NCBI GenBank assembly: GCA_000525025.1 | Contig: JCKJ01000001.1 | Coordinates: 2,666,001 to 2,730,000, forward strand | Reading direction: 5' to 3' | DNA from: Methylophilaceae bacterium 11 | GTDB taxonomy: Bacteria; Pseudomonadota; Gammaproteobacteria; Burkholderiales; Methylophilaceae | Length of the DNA stretch: 64,000 nt | Part shown: positions 27,060-36,886 of the stretch, in pieces | Numbering within the stretch: position 1 is the stretch's first letter | Layout of the letters: each line of letters opens with the position of its first letter | Notes under the pieces: model-generated | The model's input: the letters and a program-made list of their open reading frames with translations, nothing else | The model's database searches: none | What the model was told of the DNA's origin: nothing | Position numbers and translations under genes: made by a program

Positions 27060-28433
27060 TTACCTCTTTAGCGCATCGAGTATCTTTTGATGCACGCCAC
27101 CAAAGCCGCCATTACTCATCACCAAAATATGGTCGCCCGCAATGGCAATCCCTGCGATGGCATTGACCAATTGATCTAAGTCATCAAAGGTGTGTGACTT
27201 ATGTGCAATCGGCTTGAGTGCTTCGGCAGCATCCCAACCCAAATTGGCTCCGTAGCAAAATACTATATCTGCCTGTGCTAAGCTGGCTGGCAAGGCATCT
27301 TTCATTACGCCCAGTTTCATGGTGTTACTTCTAGGTTCAAGCACAGCCAGTATTCTTGCGACACCTACTTTGGCGCGCAAACCTGCTACCGTCGTTTCAA
27401 TGGCGGTAGGGTGGTGCGCAAAGTCATCGTATACCGTGATTTGATTGACCACGCCTTTGGTTTCCATACGGCGTTTTACATTTTTAAACGCACCTAGTGC
27501 CTCAATACTAGTAGCAACAGCCACGCCTGCATGGCGTGCGGCAGCAATACAAGCCAGCGCATTCATGCGGTTATGCTCACCCAGCAAATCCCAAGTCACC
27601 CGGCCTTGTAACTGGCCTTGGTATAGCACATCAAAATGGCCATCACCGCTGGCATTGGTCGCTTGCCAATCAGCATCGGTACCAAATTGCTCTACTGGCG
27701 TCCAACAACCTTTATCAATCACGCGTTGCAGGCTCGCCTCTTTACCATTGCGGACGACCAAGCCTTGTTGCGGCACGGTTCTGACCAAATGATGGAATTG
27801 CTTTTCTATGGCAGCCAAGTCTTCAAAAATATCGGCATGGTCATATTCTAAATTGTTCAGAATGGCAGTACGCGGACGGTAGTGGACGAACTTGGAACGT
27901 TTATCGAAAAAGGCCGTGTCGTATTCGTCGGCTTCGATCACAAAGAAAGGGGAAATACTGCTTTTGTCTTGGGTCGGCACCTGCGGCAAACGTGCAGATA
28001 CAGCAAAATTCTCCGGCACACCACCAATCAAAAAGCCTGGTGCTAAACCTGCAAACTCTAATATCCATGCCAACATAGAACTAGTGGTGGTTTTACCATG
28101 CGTGCCTGCTACCGCTAGCACCCATTTACCTTGCAGCACATTTTCCGTCAGCCATTGTGGGCCCGAAATATAAGGAAAGCCTTGATTCAGAATGGCTTCC
28201 ATCAGCGGGTTGCCACGGGTAACGACATTGCCGATCACATACATATCCGGATTGAGTTTGGTCTGCTCCGCTGCAAAGCCTTCAATCAGTTGTATGCCCT
28301 GCGCTTCTAACTGTGTGCTCATGGGCGGGTACACATTGGCATCACACCCCGTGACGGTATGACCGGCTTGTTTTGCCAGCACCGCGATACCACCCATAAA
28401 GGTGCCACAAATACCTAATATATGAATATGCAA
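27060..28433 (-). CDS. mpl: UDP-N-acetylmuramate:L-alanyl-gamma-D-glutamyl-meso-diaminopimelate ligase
   Basis: Mpl recycles the cell-wall tripeptide by attaching it to UDP-MurNAc. The 457-residue protein has the Mur-ligase architecture: HIHILGICGTFMGGIAVLAKQAGH at the N-terminus, the ATP-binding VAGTHGKTTTSSMLAW, the VIEADEYDTAFFDKRSKF segment specific to Mpl, and DDFAHHPTAIE. The start must be the TTG at 28433: an in-frame TAA lies four codons upstream, and AAGG is positioned as a ribosome site. The tonB-like gene follows 6 bases later. Confidence 0.96.
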   Translation of the reverse strand: MHIHILGICGTFMGGIAVLAKQAGHTVTGCDANVYPPMSTQLEAQGIQLIEGFAAEQTKLNPDMYVIGNVVTRGNPLMEAILNQGFPYISGPQWLTENVLQGKWVLAVAGTHGKTTTSSMLAWILEFAGLAPGFLIGGVPENFAVSARLPQVPTQDKSSISPFFVIEADEYDTAFFDKRSKFVHYRPRTAILNNLEYDHADIFEDLAAIEKQFHHLVRTVPQQGLVVRNGKEASLQRVIDKGCWTPVEQFGTDADWQATNASGDGHFDVLYQGQLQGRVTWDLLGEHNRMNALACIAAARHAGVAVATSIEALGAFKNVKRRMETKGVVNQITVYDDFAHHPTAIETTVAGLRAKVGVARILAVLEPRSNTMKLGVMKDALPASLAQADIVFCYGANLGWDAAEALKPIAHKSHTFDDLDQLVNAIAGIAIAGDHILVMSNGGFGGVHQKILDALKR

Positions 28434-28485
28434 TTGATAACCTTAATATATTTGCTTATAAAAACTGACCTGCCATGTAAACCCA

Positions 28486-31400
28486 TTAACCCAAATTCGG
28501 TGCCAACCAACGCTCTAAATAAGCTTTTTCTAAGCCGCGCCGTTTGGCCATATCTTCTAATTGATCCATACCAATTTTATCGACACTAAAATATTTAGCT
28601 TGGCGATGCGCAAAGTAAAATCCACTCACCGCCGCCGCTGGCAACATAGCAAAGCTGTCGGTCAATTGCATGTCAATTTCCTCAGCCTGCAATAGTTTAA
28701 ACATATCTGCTTTCACTGTGTGGTCTGGGCAGGCGGGGTAACCAGGCGCTGGACGAATACCAGCATATTCCTCTTTAATCAGTGCATCTTTACTGAGCGC
28801 TTCATCCGCAGCGTAACCCCAAAAATCTTGGCGAATACGCTCGTGCATATATTCGGCAAAGGCTTCCGCCAAGCGGTCCGCCAATGATTTAAACATAATG
28901 GCATTGTAGTCATCATGCTGCTTTTCGTACTCAGCCAGACGTTTTTCCATGCCTAATCCAGCCGTCACCGCGAATAAACCGATGTAATCCTCTGTATCCT
29001 TTGGCGCAATAAAATCGGCCAAACACTGGTTAGGTCGGGCCACACCCTCTATCACCGGCTTAACGGTTTGCTGGCGCATGCCGTAGTAGGTAAATGCCAC
29101 TTCCTGCCGCGTATCATCCGTATAAATTTCAATGTCATCATCGTTGACTACGTTGGCCGGCTGCAAAGCAATCACGCCATTGGCGGTAAGCCAGCGCCCC
29201 TCAATGATTTTTTTGAGCATGGCTTGCGCTTCGGCAAACACTTTGGTGGCGGCCTCACCCACTACTTCATCGGTCAGGATTGCGGGATAGAAACCGGCTA
29301 GATCCCAAGTCTGAAAGAACGGACCCCAATCGATGTATTGCGCGATTAAGGCTAAATCGATATTTTTAAACACGCGGCGGCCAATAAACTTAGGTTTCAC
29401 AGGCGCATACTCACCCTCAAAACTCAACTTGGTTTTGTTGGCACGCGCATCGGCTATGGTCAACATCGGCACACCTTTTTTGTTGGCGTGTTGAGCACGT
29501 GCTTTTTCATAATCGGCCTGAATCTCCGCCAAATACGCACCGCGGGTTTCTGGCGTGAGCAGGTTTTGCATGACCGAGACTGAACGCGAAGCGTCAGGCA
29601 CATAAATCACTGGGCCATCATAATTTGGCGCAATTTTAACGGCAGTATGTGCACGTGAAGTGGTCGCGCCGCCAATCAATAACGGTGTTTTTTGGTCATA
29701 AAAATGCGGATCCCGCTGCATTTCTTTGGCAACATAGGCCATCTCTTCAAGCGAGGGCGTAATCAAGCCGGACAAACCGATGATGTCGGCATTTTCCGCT
29801 TTCGCCATGGCTAAAATCTCGGCTGCGGGCACCATCACGCCCATGTTCACCACCTCAAAGTTATTGCATTGCAGCACCACGCTGACGATATTTTTACCGA
29901 TGTCATGCACATCGCCCTTCACCGTGGCAATGACCACTTTGCCTTTGGGCTTAGCGACGATACCCGTACGTTTTTCTTCTAATGCTTTTTCTTCTTCAAT
30001 AAAGGGGATGAGGTGTGCCACTGCGGACTTCATCACGCGCGCCGACTTCACCACTTGCGGCAAGAACATTTTGCCTTGCCCAAATAAATCGCCCACCACG
30101 TTCATGCCATCCATCAACGGCCCTTCAATCACGTGAATCGGGCGGCCACCGTTTTGCATCACTTCGACGCGCGCTTCTTCCGTATCTTGCACAATAAACT
30201 CGGTAATACCATGCACCATGGCGTGCGCTAAACGCTTTTGCACCGAGACTGGGTGCTCTGGGGTGCCACGCCATTCTAAAGTGGCTTCTTCTTTCTTGCC
30301 GCCTGCTTTAAGCGTACCTGCGATTTCAATCAGGCGCTCAGTCGGCGCAAGCAAGTTATTCGGGTCGGTGACGCGGTTCAGTACAACATCTTCGACACAC
30401 TGCTTGAGCTCCGGCGCCAAATCATCGTACACGCCCATCATGCCGGCATTGACAATGCCCATGGTCATACCCGCTTGAATGGCATGGTAGAGAAACACTG
30501 TGTGGATGGCCTCACGCGCAGGATCATTGCCGCGGAAGCTAAAACTCACATTGGAAACCCCGCCAGAAATTTTGGCATGCGGCAGGTTTTGCTTAATCCA
30601 GCGCGTAGCTTCAATAAAGTCCACCGCGTAGTTATTGTGCTCTTCAATCCCGGTCGCAATGGCAAAAATATTGGGGTCAAAGATAATGTCTTCTGGCGGG
30701 AAACCCATGCCCACCAATAAATCATAGGCACGTTTGCAAATCTCAATTTTGCGTGCATAGGTATCGGCTTGGCCTTTTTCATCAAAGGCCATCACAATCA
30801 CTGCGGCGCCATAACGACGACACAATGTCGCTTGGCGCAAAAACTCGGCTTCGCCTTCTTTCATGGAGATGGAGTTGACAATGGCCTTGCCTTGTACGCA
30901 CTTTAAGCCGGCCTCAATCACATTCCACTTTGAGGAGTCAATCATAATCGGCACGCGTGCAATATCTGGCTCGGATGCAATTAAATTCAAGAAATGCGTC
31001 ATCGCTTTTACAGCATCCAACATGCCTTCGTCCATGTTGATGTCGATGACTTGCGCACCGTTCTCTACTTGTTGGCGCGCGACACTTAGCGCTTCTTCGT
31101 ATTGCTCGTTGATAATCATGCGCGCAAAGGCTTTAGAACCTGTTACGTTGGTGCGCTCACCCACGTTCACATACAGTGAATTTTCATCAATGATAAAAGG
31201 CTCTAATCCAGACAATTTGGTGACCGGGACCTGTGTCGGTACTGCGCGCGGAGGCAACGCTTTAATGGCGTTATAAATCGCGTTAATGTGGGGCGGTGTA
31301 GTCCCACAACAGCCACCGGCAATATTCACAAACCCACTCACAGCAAATTCTTTGACTAAGCTGGAAGTGACATCCGGTGTTTCATCAAAACCGGTATCGC

Positions 31401-32274
31401 TCATGGGATTAGGCAAGCCGGCATTCGGATAAATACAGACGAAAGTATCCGCTACTTTGGATAGCTCTTCTGCATACGGCCGCATTAAGGTTGCACCCAA
31501 CGCACAATTTAAACCTACAGTCAGTGGTTTAGCATGGCGTACAGAATGCCAGAATGCCGTCACCGTTTGGCCGGACAGAATACGGCCGGAGGCATCAGTC
31601 ACGGTACCCGAAATCATCAAGGGCAGGGTATAGCCCACTTCTTCAAAAAATGTGTCGATGGCAAACAATGCCGCCTTGCAATTGAGCGTATCAAAAATGG
31701 TTTCCACCATCAGGATATCCGCACCACCTTCAACCAAGGCACGCGTTTGTTCCAAGTAGGCAGCCACCAACTGATCAAAGCTGACGTTCCGTGCGGCAGG
31801 GTCATTCACATCGGGAGAAATACTTGCGGTTTTAGGGGTAGGGCCTAATGCACCTGCCACAAAACGCGGCTTATCCGGCGTGCTGTATTTAACGCAAGCC
31901 GCCTTGGCCAGCTTGGCCGATTCCACATTCATCTCATAGACCAGATGCGCCATATGATAGTCGTCTTGCGCTACGCTGGTTGCACCAAAGGTGTTGGTCT
32001 CAATAATATCGGCACCAGCAGCCAAATATTTTTCATGAATCTCTTGAATCACTTGCGGTTGCGTCAAGGTCAACAGTTCATTATTGCCTTTGACAAACAA
32101 CTCACGCTCACCAATGGGTGCTTTGAAGTCGACGAAACGCTCGCCACGATAATCGGCTTCGGTTAGCTTGTATTGCTGAATCATGGTACCCATCGCGCCA
32201 TCCAAAATGAGAATACGCTCTGCCAATAATGCACGCAGCTGGGTTTCCGTAGCGCTGATTTTGTTTCCCGACAT
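28486..32274 (-). CDS. metH: Cobalamin-dependent methionine synthase
   Basis: MetH transfers the methyl group of 5-methyl-tetrahydrofolate to homocysteine through methylcobalamin. It has 1262 residues and all four modules: homocysteine-binding (1-350, zinc ligands include GGCCGT), pterin-binding ([12 protein letters not shown], from about 370), B12-binding with the lower-axial-ligand motif DVHDIGKN near residue 775, and the C-terminal SAM-dependent reactivation domain ([12 protein letters not shown]). The ATG at 32274 is well placed. No cobalamin riboswitch was recognised upstream. mpl follows on the same strand after 52 bases. Confidence 0.97.
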   Translation of the reverse strand: MSGNKISATETQLRALLAERILILDGAMGTMIQQYKLTEADYRGERFVDFKAPIGERELFVKGNNELLTLTQPQVIQEIHEKYLAAGADIIETNTFGATSVAQDDYHMAHLVYEMNVESAKLAKAACVKYSTPDKPRFVAGALGPTPKTASISPDVNDPAARNVSFDQLVAAYLEQTRALVEGGADILMVETIFDTLNCKAALFAIDTFFEEVGYTLPLMISGTVTDASGRILSGQTVTAFWHSVRHAKPLTVGLNCALGATLMRPYAEELSKVADTFVCIYPNAGLPNPMSDTGFDETPDVTSSLVKEFAVSGFVNIAGGCCGTTPPHINAIYNAIKALPPRAVPTQVPVTKLSGLEPFIIDENSLYVNVGERTNVTGSKAFARMIINEQYEEALSVARQQVENGAQVIDINMDEGMLDAVKAMTHFLNLIASEPDIARVPIMIDSSKWNVIEAGLKCVQGKAIVNSISMKEGEAEFLRQATLCRRYGAAVIVMAFDEKGQADTYARKIEICKRAYDLLVGMGFPPEDIIFDPNIFAIATGIEEHNNYAVDFIEATRWIKQNLPHAKISGGVSNVSFSFRGNDPAREAIHTVFLYHAIQAGMTMGIVNAGMMGVYDDLAPELKQCVEDVVLNRVTDPNNLLAPTERLIEIAGTLKAGGKKEEATLEWRGTPEHPVSVQKRLAHAMVHGITEFIVQDTEEARVEVMQNGGRPIHVIEGPLMDGMNVVGDLFGQGKMFLPQVVKSARVMKSAVAHLIPFIEEEKALEEKRTGIVAKPKGKVVIATVKGDVHDIGKNIVSVVLQCNNFEVVNMGVMVPAAEILAMAKAENADIIGLSGLITPSLEEMAYVAKEMQRDPHFYDQKTPLLIGGATTSRAHTAVKIAPNYDGPVIYVPDASRSVSVMQNLLTPETRGAYLAEIQADYEKARAQHANKKGVPMLTIADARANKTKLSFEGEYAPVKPKFIGRRVFKNIDLALIAQYIDWGPFFQTWDLAGFYPAILTDEVVGEAATKVFAEAQAMLKKIIEGRWLTANGVIALQPANVVNDDDIEIYTDDTRQEVAFTYYGMRQQTVKPVIEGVARPNQCLADFIAPKDTEDYIGLFAVTAGLGMEKRLAEYEKQHDDYNAIMFKSLADRLAEAFAEYMHERIRQDFWGYAADEALSKDALIKEEYAGIRPAPGYPACPDHTVKADMFKLLQAEEIDMQLTDSFAMLPAAAVSGFYFAHRQAKYFSVDKIGMDQLEDMAKRRGLEKAYLERWLAPNLG

Positions 32275-32478
32275 AAAGTGCTTTCAAATCCATATGACTA
32301 ACTGCGCACATTTTAGCATGTTGGATTCATTTGCACTTTTACTGTGTGTGATTGCTGCGTGTACTGTGTGCTGTTTCCTGCGTGACTCTATGTAGATCTG
32401 CAATAAATTTCGCACCGCTTCAAAAATTCAAAATAAAAGTGTGATAACTTAAAACTTTGCATTCATCAAAGCACAGAC

Positions 32479-32847
32479 ATGATAGAAGGTTTAGTTCAGT
32501 TATTTTTATGGCAAGGCTTGGGCGAGTTGGCTTCTAAGTTTTTGCTACCAAGCATCCCCGGGCCAGTACTAGGTTTGGTTTTCCTGGTGGTATTTCTAAT
32601 GATAAAAGGCGAGGTAAATCAACCGCTTGGCCAAGTAGCCGATCAGTTCAGGCAACATCTGGGCTTGTTGTTTGTACCAGCCTCGGTAGGTGTGGTGCTG
32701 TTTTTGCCAGAACTCAAAGCCCATGCACTTGCTGTCTCTACCGCGCTGCTAGTCAGCGTGGTACTAACCATTGGTGTCACTGCCGTCGTACTCAAGGTGT
32801 TTTGGTATTTTTCACTCAAGTTCGGCAAGGGGCAACGCCATGAATAA
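32479..32847 (+). CDS. cidA: CidA/LrgA family membrane protein
   Basis: A 122-residue protein with four hydrophobic segments and the CidA/LrgA signature LPSIPGPVLGLVFLV followed by HLGLLFVPASVGVVLF. These holin-like proteins act with LrgB/CidB partners in murein hydrolase control or in metabolite transport across the inner membrane. It overlaps the LrgB gene by 8 bases (ATGAATAA), the standard arrangement. Whether it is closer to CidA or LrgA cannot be decided by eye. Confidence 0.88.
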   Translation: MIEGLVQLFLWQGLGELASKFLLPSIPGPVLGLVFLVVFLMIKGEVNQPLGQVADQFRQHLGLLFVPASVGVVLFLPELKAHALAVSTALLVSVVLTIGVTAVVLKVFWYFSLKFGKGQRHE

Positions 32848-33580
32848 GCGTATACCGATTTCCGAAATCTGGGTCTATCTGTCTGGAGACCCGCTGTTTG
32901 CATTGATCATCACTCTCGCCACTTATCAGCTTGGCTATATGCTGTACGTACGCGCTAAGCGTAACCCTGTCGTCAATCCGGTTGCCATTTCTGTGGTGCT
33001 GACTTGCTGCATCATTAGCGCGCTGGATATGCCTTATGAAAAATATTTTGAAGGCGCACAGTTTGTGCACTTTTTACTGGGGACAGCTACTGTTGCTTTG
33101 GCTGTGCCCATTTACAATGGTTTTAAACGCATGAAAGGCAAGATCTTTCATATGTGGGTGGCACTCACTGCAGGTAGTACCGTCTCCATTGTCAGTGCCG
33201 TGGCCATTGCGCAGTGGATGGGCGCAAGCAACAATATGGTGGGCAGCATGTATGCAAAATCGGTCACCGCCCCCATTGCCATGGGTATTGCCGAACGCAT
33301 CAACGTATCGCCGACCTTAACAGCCGTGTTCACAGTCATTACCGGCATGCTGGGTGCAATATTGGCGCCTTATATTTTAAATGCACTCAAAATACAACAA
33401 TGGTGGATTCGCGGCACTGCTATTGGCGTAGGCGCACATGGCCTGGGTATCACCCGTGCCTTTAGCGTGAACGAGGAAGCGGGTATTTTTGCTAGCATGG
33501 CGATGGGCTTAAACGGCGTGATTAGCGCGATTGGTTTGCCGATTGTGCTCACGTATTTACGCCCACATCTCGGTATATAA
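32840..33580 (+). CDS. lrgB: LrgB/CidB family membrane protein
   Basis: A 246-residue polytopic protein from the ATG at 32840. LrgB-type features are VALAVPIYNGF, SVTAPIAMGIAERI, GMLGAILAPYIL and the GTAIGVGAHGLGITRA motif near the C-terminus. It pairs with the CidA-like protein directly upstream. Such pairs were described as holin/antiholin-like, and in several bacteria they act as transporters of small acids. The ligand here is unknown. Confidence 0.9.
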   Translation: MNKRIPISEIWVYLSGDPLFALIITLATYQLGYMLYVRAKRNPVVNPVAISVVLTCCIISALDMPYEKYFEGAQFVHFLLGTATVALAVPIYNGFKRMKGKIFHMWVALTAGSTVSIVSAVAIAQWMGASNNMVGSMYAKSVTAPIAMGIAERINVSPTLTAVFTVITGMLGAILAPYILNALKIQQWWIRGTAIGVGAHGLGITRAFSVNEEAGIFASMAMGLNGVISAIGLPIVLTYLRPHLGI

Positions 33581-33583
33581 CCA

Positions 33584-33937
33584 TTACTTTACGTAGGTTT
33601 GCAGCCAGCGCTCCAATACCACAACCACGTAGGCTTGCTCATCTAAAGTGAGTTCGCGCCCTTGTGGAATGGCATGCCACTGTTGCAAGCAGCCACGGCA
33701 GCAACAAGCCGTAGCATGCTGCGCTACAAATACAGGGTGACCACGCATCGGCGTTTGTTTGCCTTCATTTTCAATGACGGCGGGCGCCAAGCGTTTTTGC
33801 ACAAAATCCTCGGCATGTGTCAGCACTTGCGCCAAGCCTTTTTCTTGCAGATACGCTAAATCACGTGCGTTCAATTGAAAGCCCGCTCTGAATGTCGATT
33901 TTGCCAATACAGCAAATAATGTATCCAGATTGCGCAT
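33584..33937 (-). CDS. DUF4186 family protein
   Basis: A 117-residue protein that I recognise as DUF4186 from the run HAEDFVQKRLAPAVIENEGK, followed by QTPMRGHPVFVAQHATACCCRGCLQQWHAIPQGREL. The cysteine cluster (CCCRGC) with nearby histidines suggests metal binding. No function is established. It is convergent with lrgB (3 bases apart) and 3 bases from the MFS gene on the same strand, so it is probably cotranscribed with that exporter. Confidence 0.85.
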   Translation of the reverse strand: MRNLDTLFAVLAKSTFRAGFQLNARDLAYLQEKGLAQVLTHAEDFVQKRLAPAVIENEGKQTPMRGHPVFVAQHATACCCRGCLQQWHAIPQGRELTLDEQAYVVVVLERWLQTYVK

Positions 33938-33940
33938 GGA

Positions 33941-35176
33941 TTACTGCAGTTGCTTCAGCTCTAAATCGCGTAACTTGGGGGCAAGCTTAGCGGTAACGCC
34001 CACAATACCAATCGTCATCAGGCCGCCAAAAACCACGGAAGGCACTAGCCCGAGTAGTTTTGCTGCAACACCGGATTCAAATGCGCCCAACTCATTGGAT
34101 GAACCAATGAATATGCCATTAATGGCCGATACCCTGCCGCGCATGGCGTCCGGCGTAGCCAGTTGCAATATGGTTTGCCGCGTCACCACAGAGATGCCAT
34201 CCAGCACACCAGAAACCATCAGCAGAGCCACGGCCAGCCAAAAATAAGGACTGAGCGCAAACCCAATCATGCATAAGCCAAACCCTGCCACTGCAGCCAA
34301 TAACCAGCGGCCTGCATGTAAATTGATAGGGTGCCGCGTGAGCCATAATCCAGTCAGTATCGCACCCACCGCAGGGGCAGCCCGCATCAATCCGAGCGTT
34401 TCTGGGCCCATATGGTAAACATCCTGAATAAAGGCGGGCAACAACGCAACCGCGCCACCAAACAATACGGCAAACATATCCAGCATTTGCGCGCCAAACA
34501 CAATTTGGTTACTCCAGACAAAGCGCAAGCCTTCGCCAATACTTTTGAAAACCGGTGGGCTTTCTGGCGCAGGCGGCTCTTTCACTTTTAACATCCCCAT
34601 TGCGACAGCCGCGCCTACGCACAAAGCGCTGGCTAGCGCATATGCCATGGTTTTACTGGCAAATCCCACTAACAAACCACCTAATGCCGGCCCCAATATC
34701 AACCCTATTTGGAAAATAGAACTGCCAATGCCTGAGCCACGCGCATAAGATTCCCTAGGCACAATAATCGCAAATAAGGTGGTATAACTGGGGGCAATAA
34801 ATGCACGGGCAATGCCGGTAAATGCAATTGAGCCATAAATCCAGACACTGGGATTGCCTGTAATCCAGCCCATCGTCACACAGGTCAACGTTAAGGCATT
34901 TAGGCATAACAAAGTAGCGGCTAAGATGCCAAATGCGCGGCGCGAATAATAGTGATCGACCGCATGGCCAGCGAATAAAGTGCAGGAAAAGTAAGGGATC
35001 ACTTCCGCCAAACCAATCAGCCCGAGCGCCAATGGATCATGAGTGAGTTCATAAATGTGCCAACCCACCACTACCGCCATAATTTGGTAGGCCAATACCA
35101 TTTGAATACGAAACGCCAACAACTTTACAAAGGCAAACTGATGGTTACTGAATAACTGCTGAATAGAAATATGCAT
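33941..35176 (-). CDS. MFS transporter
   Basis: A 411-residue transporter of the major facilitator superfamily with about twelve membrane helices. Features include AGHAVDHYYSRRAFGILAA between helices 2 and 3 and RVSAINGIFIGSSNELGAFESG near helix 10, similar to the enterobactin-exporter-like or MFS_3 group. The ATG at 35176 is preferred over the adjacent GTG at 35179. Substrate is unknown. DUF4186 follows within 3 bases. Confidence 0.85.
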   Translation of the reverse strand: MHISIQQLFSNHQFAFVKLLAFRIQMVLAYQIMAVVVGWHIYELTHDPLALGLIGLAEVIPYFSCTLFAGHAVDHYYSRRAFGILAATLLCLNALTLTCVTMGWITGNPSVWIYGSIAFTGIARAFIAPSYTTLFAIIVPRESYARGSGIGSSIFQIGLILGPALGGLLVGFASKTMAYALASALCVGAAVAMGMLKVKEPPAPESPPVFKSIGEGLRFVWSNQIVFGAQMLDMFAVLFGGAVALLPAFIQDVYHMGPETLGLMRAAPAVGAILTGLWLTRHPINLHAGRWLLAAVAGFGLCMIGFALSPYFWLAVALLMVSGVLDGISVVTRQTILQLATPDAMRGRVSAINGIFIGSSNELGAFESGVAAKLLGLVPSVVFGGLMTIGIVGVTAKLAPKLRDLELKQLQ

Positions 35177-35247
35177 CACGCTATTATAAATTTAAATTCT
35201 GCCCAATATCTGTATGGATGTGTAAAGAAGCGGGCTCAGTTACAATG

Positions 35248-35357
35248 TGGCGTTAGTGCAGAGAATAAAGCAGTAAGCGTGTGCAAACATGCCGATGAGT
35301 CGTCGTTGACCTAGTGCGATTCTGCTGAAATAGATTAGGCGCACTAACCTTTTTTTG
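35248..35357 (+). ncRNA. Candidate small RNA or structured leader
   Basis: No ORF lies here. A TACAAT -10-like sequence is at 35241-35246. Two pairings compete for the same 3' arm: GTTAGTGC (35252-35259) with GCACTAAC (35341-35348), or TAGTGCG (35312-35318) with CGCACTA (35340-35346). Eight T residues follow at 35350-35357, so the far pairing looks like a terminator. This could be a free-standing RNA of about 105 nt or an attenuated leader for the fasciclin gene 270 bases on. No known RNA family was recognised, and the -35 region is poor. Confidence 0.4.
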
Positions 35358-35511
35358 ACGCGTTTTTTTCCGATCTTTTACCTTTGGTATCACTCTTACC
35401 TAGAATTTAACAAGCATGGGCACAATCTAGCCACAAAAAATATTTATTTTATCGTCAACGTCATGCTTTGCCGTGGCGTTATCCCAGTAAGCTGAACAGA
35501 ATTTCACAATT

Positions 35512-35596
35512 AACAATGATTGCCTAGTTACATTGTTAGGCAACTTGTGTAAGCTCTCGCAGCTATCCTAGAGCAACCATCAGCAAGCTTGCTGAT
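35512..35596 (+). promoter_or_regulatory. Overlapping hairpins in the leader of the fasciclin gene
   Basis: Two mutually exclusive 7-bp stems are visible: AACAATG (35512-35518) with CATTGTT (35531-35537), and TTGCCTA (35520-35526) with TAGGCAA (35537-35543). Farther on, ATCAGCAAGCTTGCTGAT at 35579-35596 is an exact 18-bp palindrome about 35 bases before the start codon. It may be a stable mRNA hairpin or a dimeric repressor site. The remaining sequence from 35358 to 35511 is AT-rich with no recognisable gene. Confidence 0.5.
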
Positions 35597-35629
35597 ATTT
35601 AAATAGCACTCAACAATTTAAGGAAAGTT

Positions 35630-36127
35630 ATGAAAAAAGTATTACTAGCATCACTGTTTGCATTGTCTGTTTCTAATGCTGCTTTTGCAGATGATATTAT
35701 CGACTCAGCCGCTGCTGATGGCTCACTCAAAACATTGCTGACAGCACTGCAAACGGCTGGTTTAACAGACACACTTAAAGGCGAAGGCCCTTTTACTGTG
35801 TTTGCACCAAGCGATGCCGCATTTGCCAAGTTACCAAAAGACAAACTGGAAGCATTGCTCAAAGATAAAGACGCACTCGTAAAATTGTTGAACGCACATA
35901 TCGTTGCGCACAAAATCACTAGCGATGATGTCACAGCAGGTAAAGTAAAATCAGTTGAAGGCCATGAATTGAAATTAGACGTGACTGCTGGCATCAAAGT
36001 AGATGGCATCCCAACAGTGGGCGGCGGCGATATCAAAGCGGATAACGGTATGATCTACGTACTAGACACGGTGTTGTTGCAAGAACACGAAGGCAAAAAG
36101 AAAGTAAGCAAAAAGAAAGCGGGTTAA
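35630..36127 (+). CDS. Secreted fasciclin-domain protein
   Basis: A 165-residue protein with a signal peptide (VLLASLFALSVSNAAFA) and a single fasciclin (FAS1) domain: LLTALQTAGLTDTLKGEGPFTVFAPSDAAFAKLP, the LLNAHIVAHKI helix, and NGMIYVLDTVLL. The C-terminal tail is highly basic (KKKVSKKKAG), suggesting binding to anionic polymer or nucleic acid in the envelope. Bacterial FAS1 proteins are mostly adhesion or surface proteins. It is monocistronic, with a strong terminator and a long structured leader. Confidence 0.92.
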   Translation: MKKVLLASLFALSVSNAAFADDIIDSAAADGSLKTLLTALQTAGLTDTLKGEGPFTVFAPSDAAFAKLPKDKLEALLKDKDALVKLLNAHIVAHKITSDDVTAGKVKSVEGHELKLDVTAGIKVDGIPTVGGGDIKADNGMIYVLDTVLLQEHEGKKKVSKKKAG

Positions 36128-36146
36128 TACCCTGTTAGCATTCAAA

Positions 36147-36177
36147 AGCGGGCGCTATCACTAGCGCCCGCTTTTTT
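36147..36177 (+). terminator. Intrinsic terminator of the fasciclin gene
   Basis: An 11-bp stem, AGCGGGCGCTA at 36147-36157 with TAGCGCCCGCT at 36162-36172, has a TCAC loop and a following T-run. The A-run on the left may let it also serve alkA from the other side. Confidence 0.93.
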
Positions 36178-36210
36178 GTGATGTGAATCTAAACTCAGTC
36201 TAAGCACAGA

Positions 36211-36819
36211 TTATTTGGGCACACGCCATAAATACCAACTGGCCACCGTGCGATAAGGCTGCCAAGCCAAACCAATCTCTGCCAAGGCTTTAGGCGTTGG
36301 CGCATCCGTTAAAGACTTCAACCGCTTATAACCTTCACGCACACCAAAATCATCCACCGGCAAAATATCCGGACGTTGTAATGTAAAGATCAGCATCATT
36401 TCCACTGTCCAACGCCCAATCCCTTTTAGTGCAACCAAACGCTCAATCAAATCTTCATCGCGCATGTGTTCAGCTTGCGCAAGTGTTGGCACCAATCCAG
36501 TCAGTGCGCCTTGTGCAATGCCTTTGGTCGTCTCAGCTTTTCGGCCAGAGAACCCACAAGCACGCAAGGCATCAAACTCTGCATGCGCGAGCTGTTCTGG
36601 CGTTGGAAACTCGCCTCCAAAATGGGCTTTGAATTTTGCCAAAATAGCATCACCCGCTTTAGTGCTGAGCTGCTGGTAAGCCACAGCGCGGACCAATGCC
36701 TCATAAGGGTCACGCTCTGACTTGAGTATAAGTTGGCAATCGCCAATCTCAGCAATAAGCTTGGCAAAGTCTGGATCTTGCTCACTTAAAAAAGTTTGCG
36801 CTTGTTGATAACGGTGCAT
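36211..36819 (-). CDS. alkA: DNA-3-methyladenine glycosylase II (AlkA-like)
   Basis: A 202-residue HhH-GPD DNA glycosylase that removes alkylated purines. The helix-hairpin-helix is seen in LVALKGIGRWTVEMMLIF, and the catalytic aspartate is in LPVDDFGVREG. It lacks the N-terminal domain of E. coli AlkA and so belongs to the short AlkA group found in many bacteria. It is divergent from alkB, 67 bases apart, so the shared interval may hold a common promoter for alkylation repair. Confidence 0.92.
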   Translation of the reverse strand: MHRYQQAQTFLSEQDPDFAKLIAEIGDCQLILKSERDPYEALVRAVAYQQLSTKAGDAILAKFKAHFGGEFPTPEQLAHAEFDALRACGFSGRKAETTKGIAQGALTGLVPTLAQAEHMRDEDLIERLVALKGIGRWTVEMMLIFTLQRPDILPVDDFGVREGYKRLKSLTDAPTPKALAEIGLAWQPYRTVASWYLWRVPK

Positions 36820-36886
36820 GCATTCATTATAACAGTGTGCATTTAAAAGCTAGCACCAAGAGCCGGGAAGCAAATAACACATCACC

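Noticed and set aside
32318-32395. 25-codon hydrophobic ORF between metH and cidA
   Set aside because: No ribosome site before its ATG, Cys/Thr/Val-rich composition that follows a GTGT-rich stretch, and no terminator; better explained as intergenic sequence.
32275-32478. Possible cobalamin or SAH riboswitch upstream of metH
   Set aside because: No B12-box or SAH-motif sequence was recognised on the minus strand of the 200-base interval, which is also shared with a divergent gene.
35290-35335. Hammerhead-ribozyme-like CGATGAG and GAAA sequences
   Set aside because: The core order and the stem flanking GAAA do not fit a hammerhead; the resemblance is short and probably chance.
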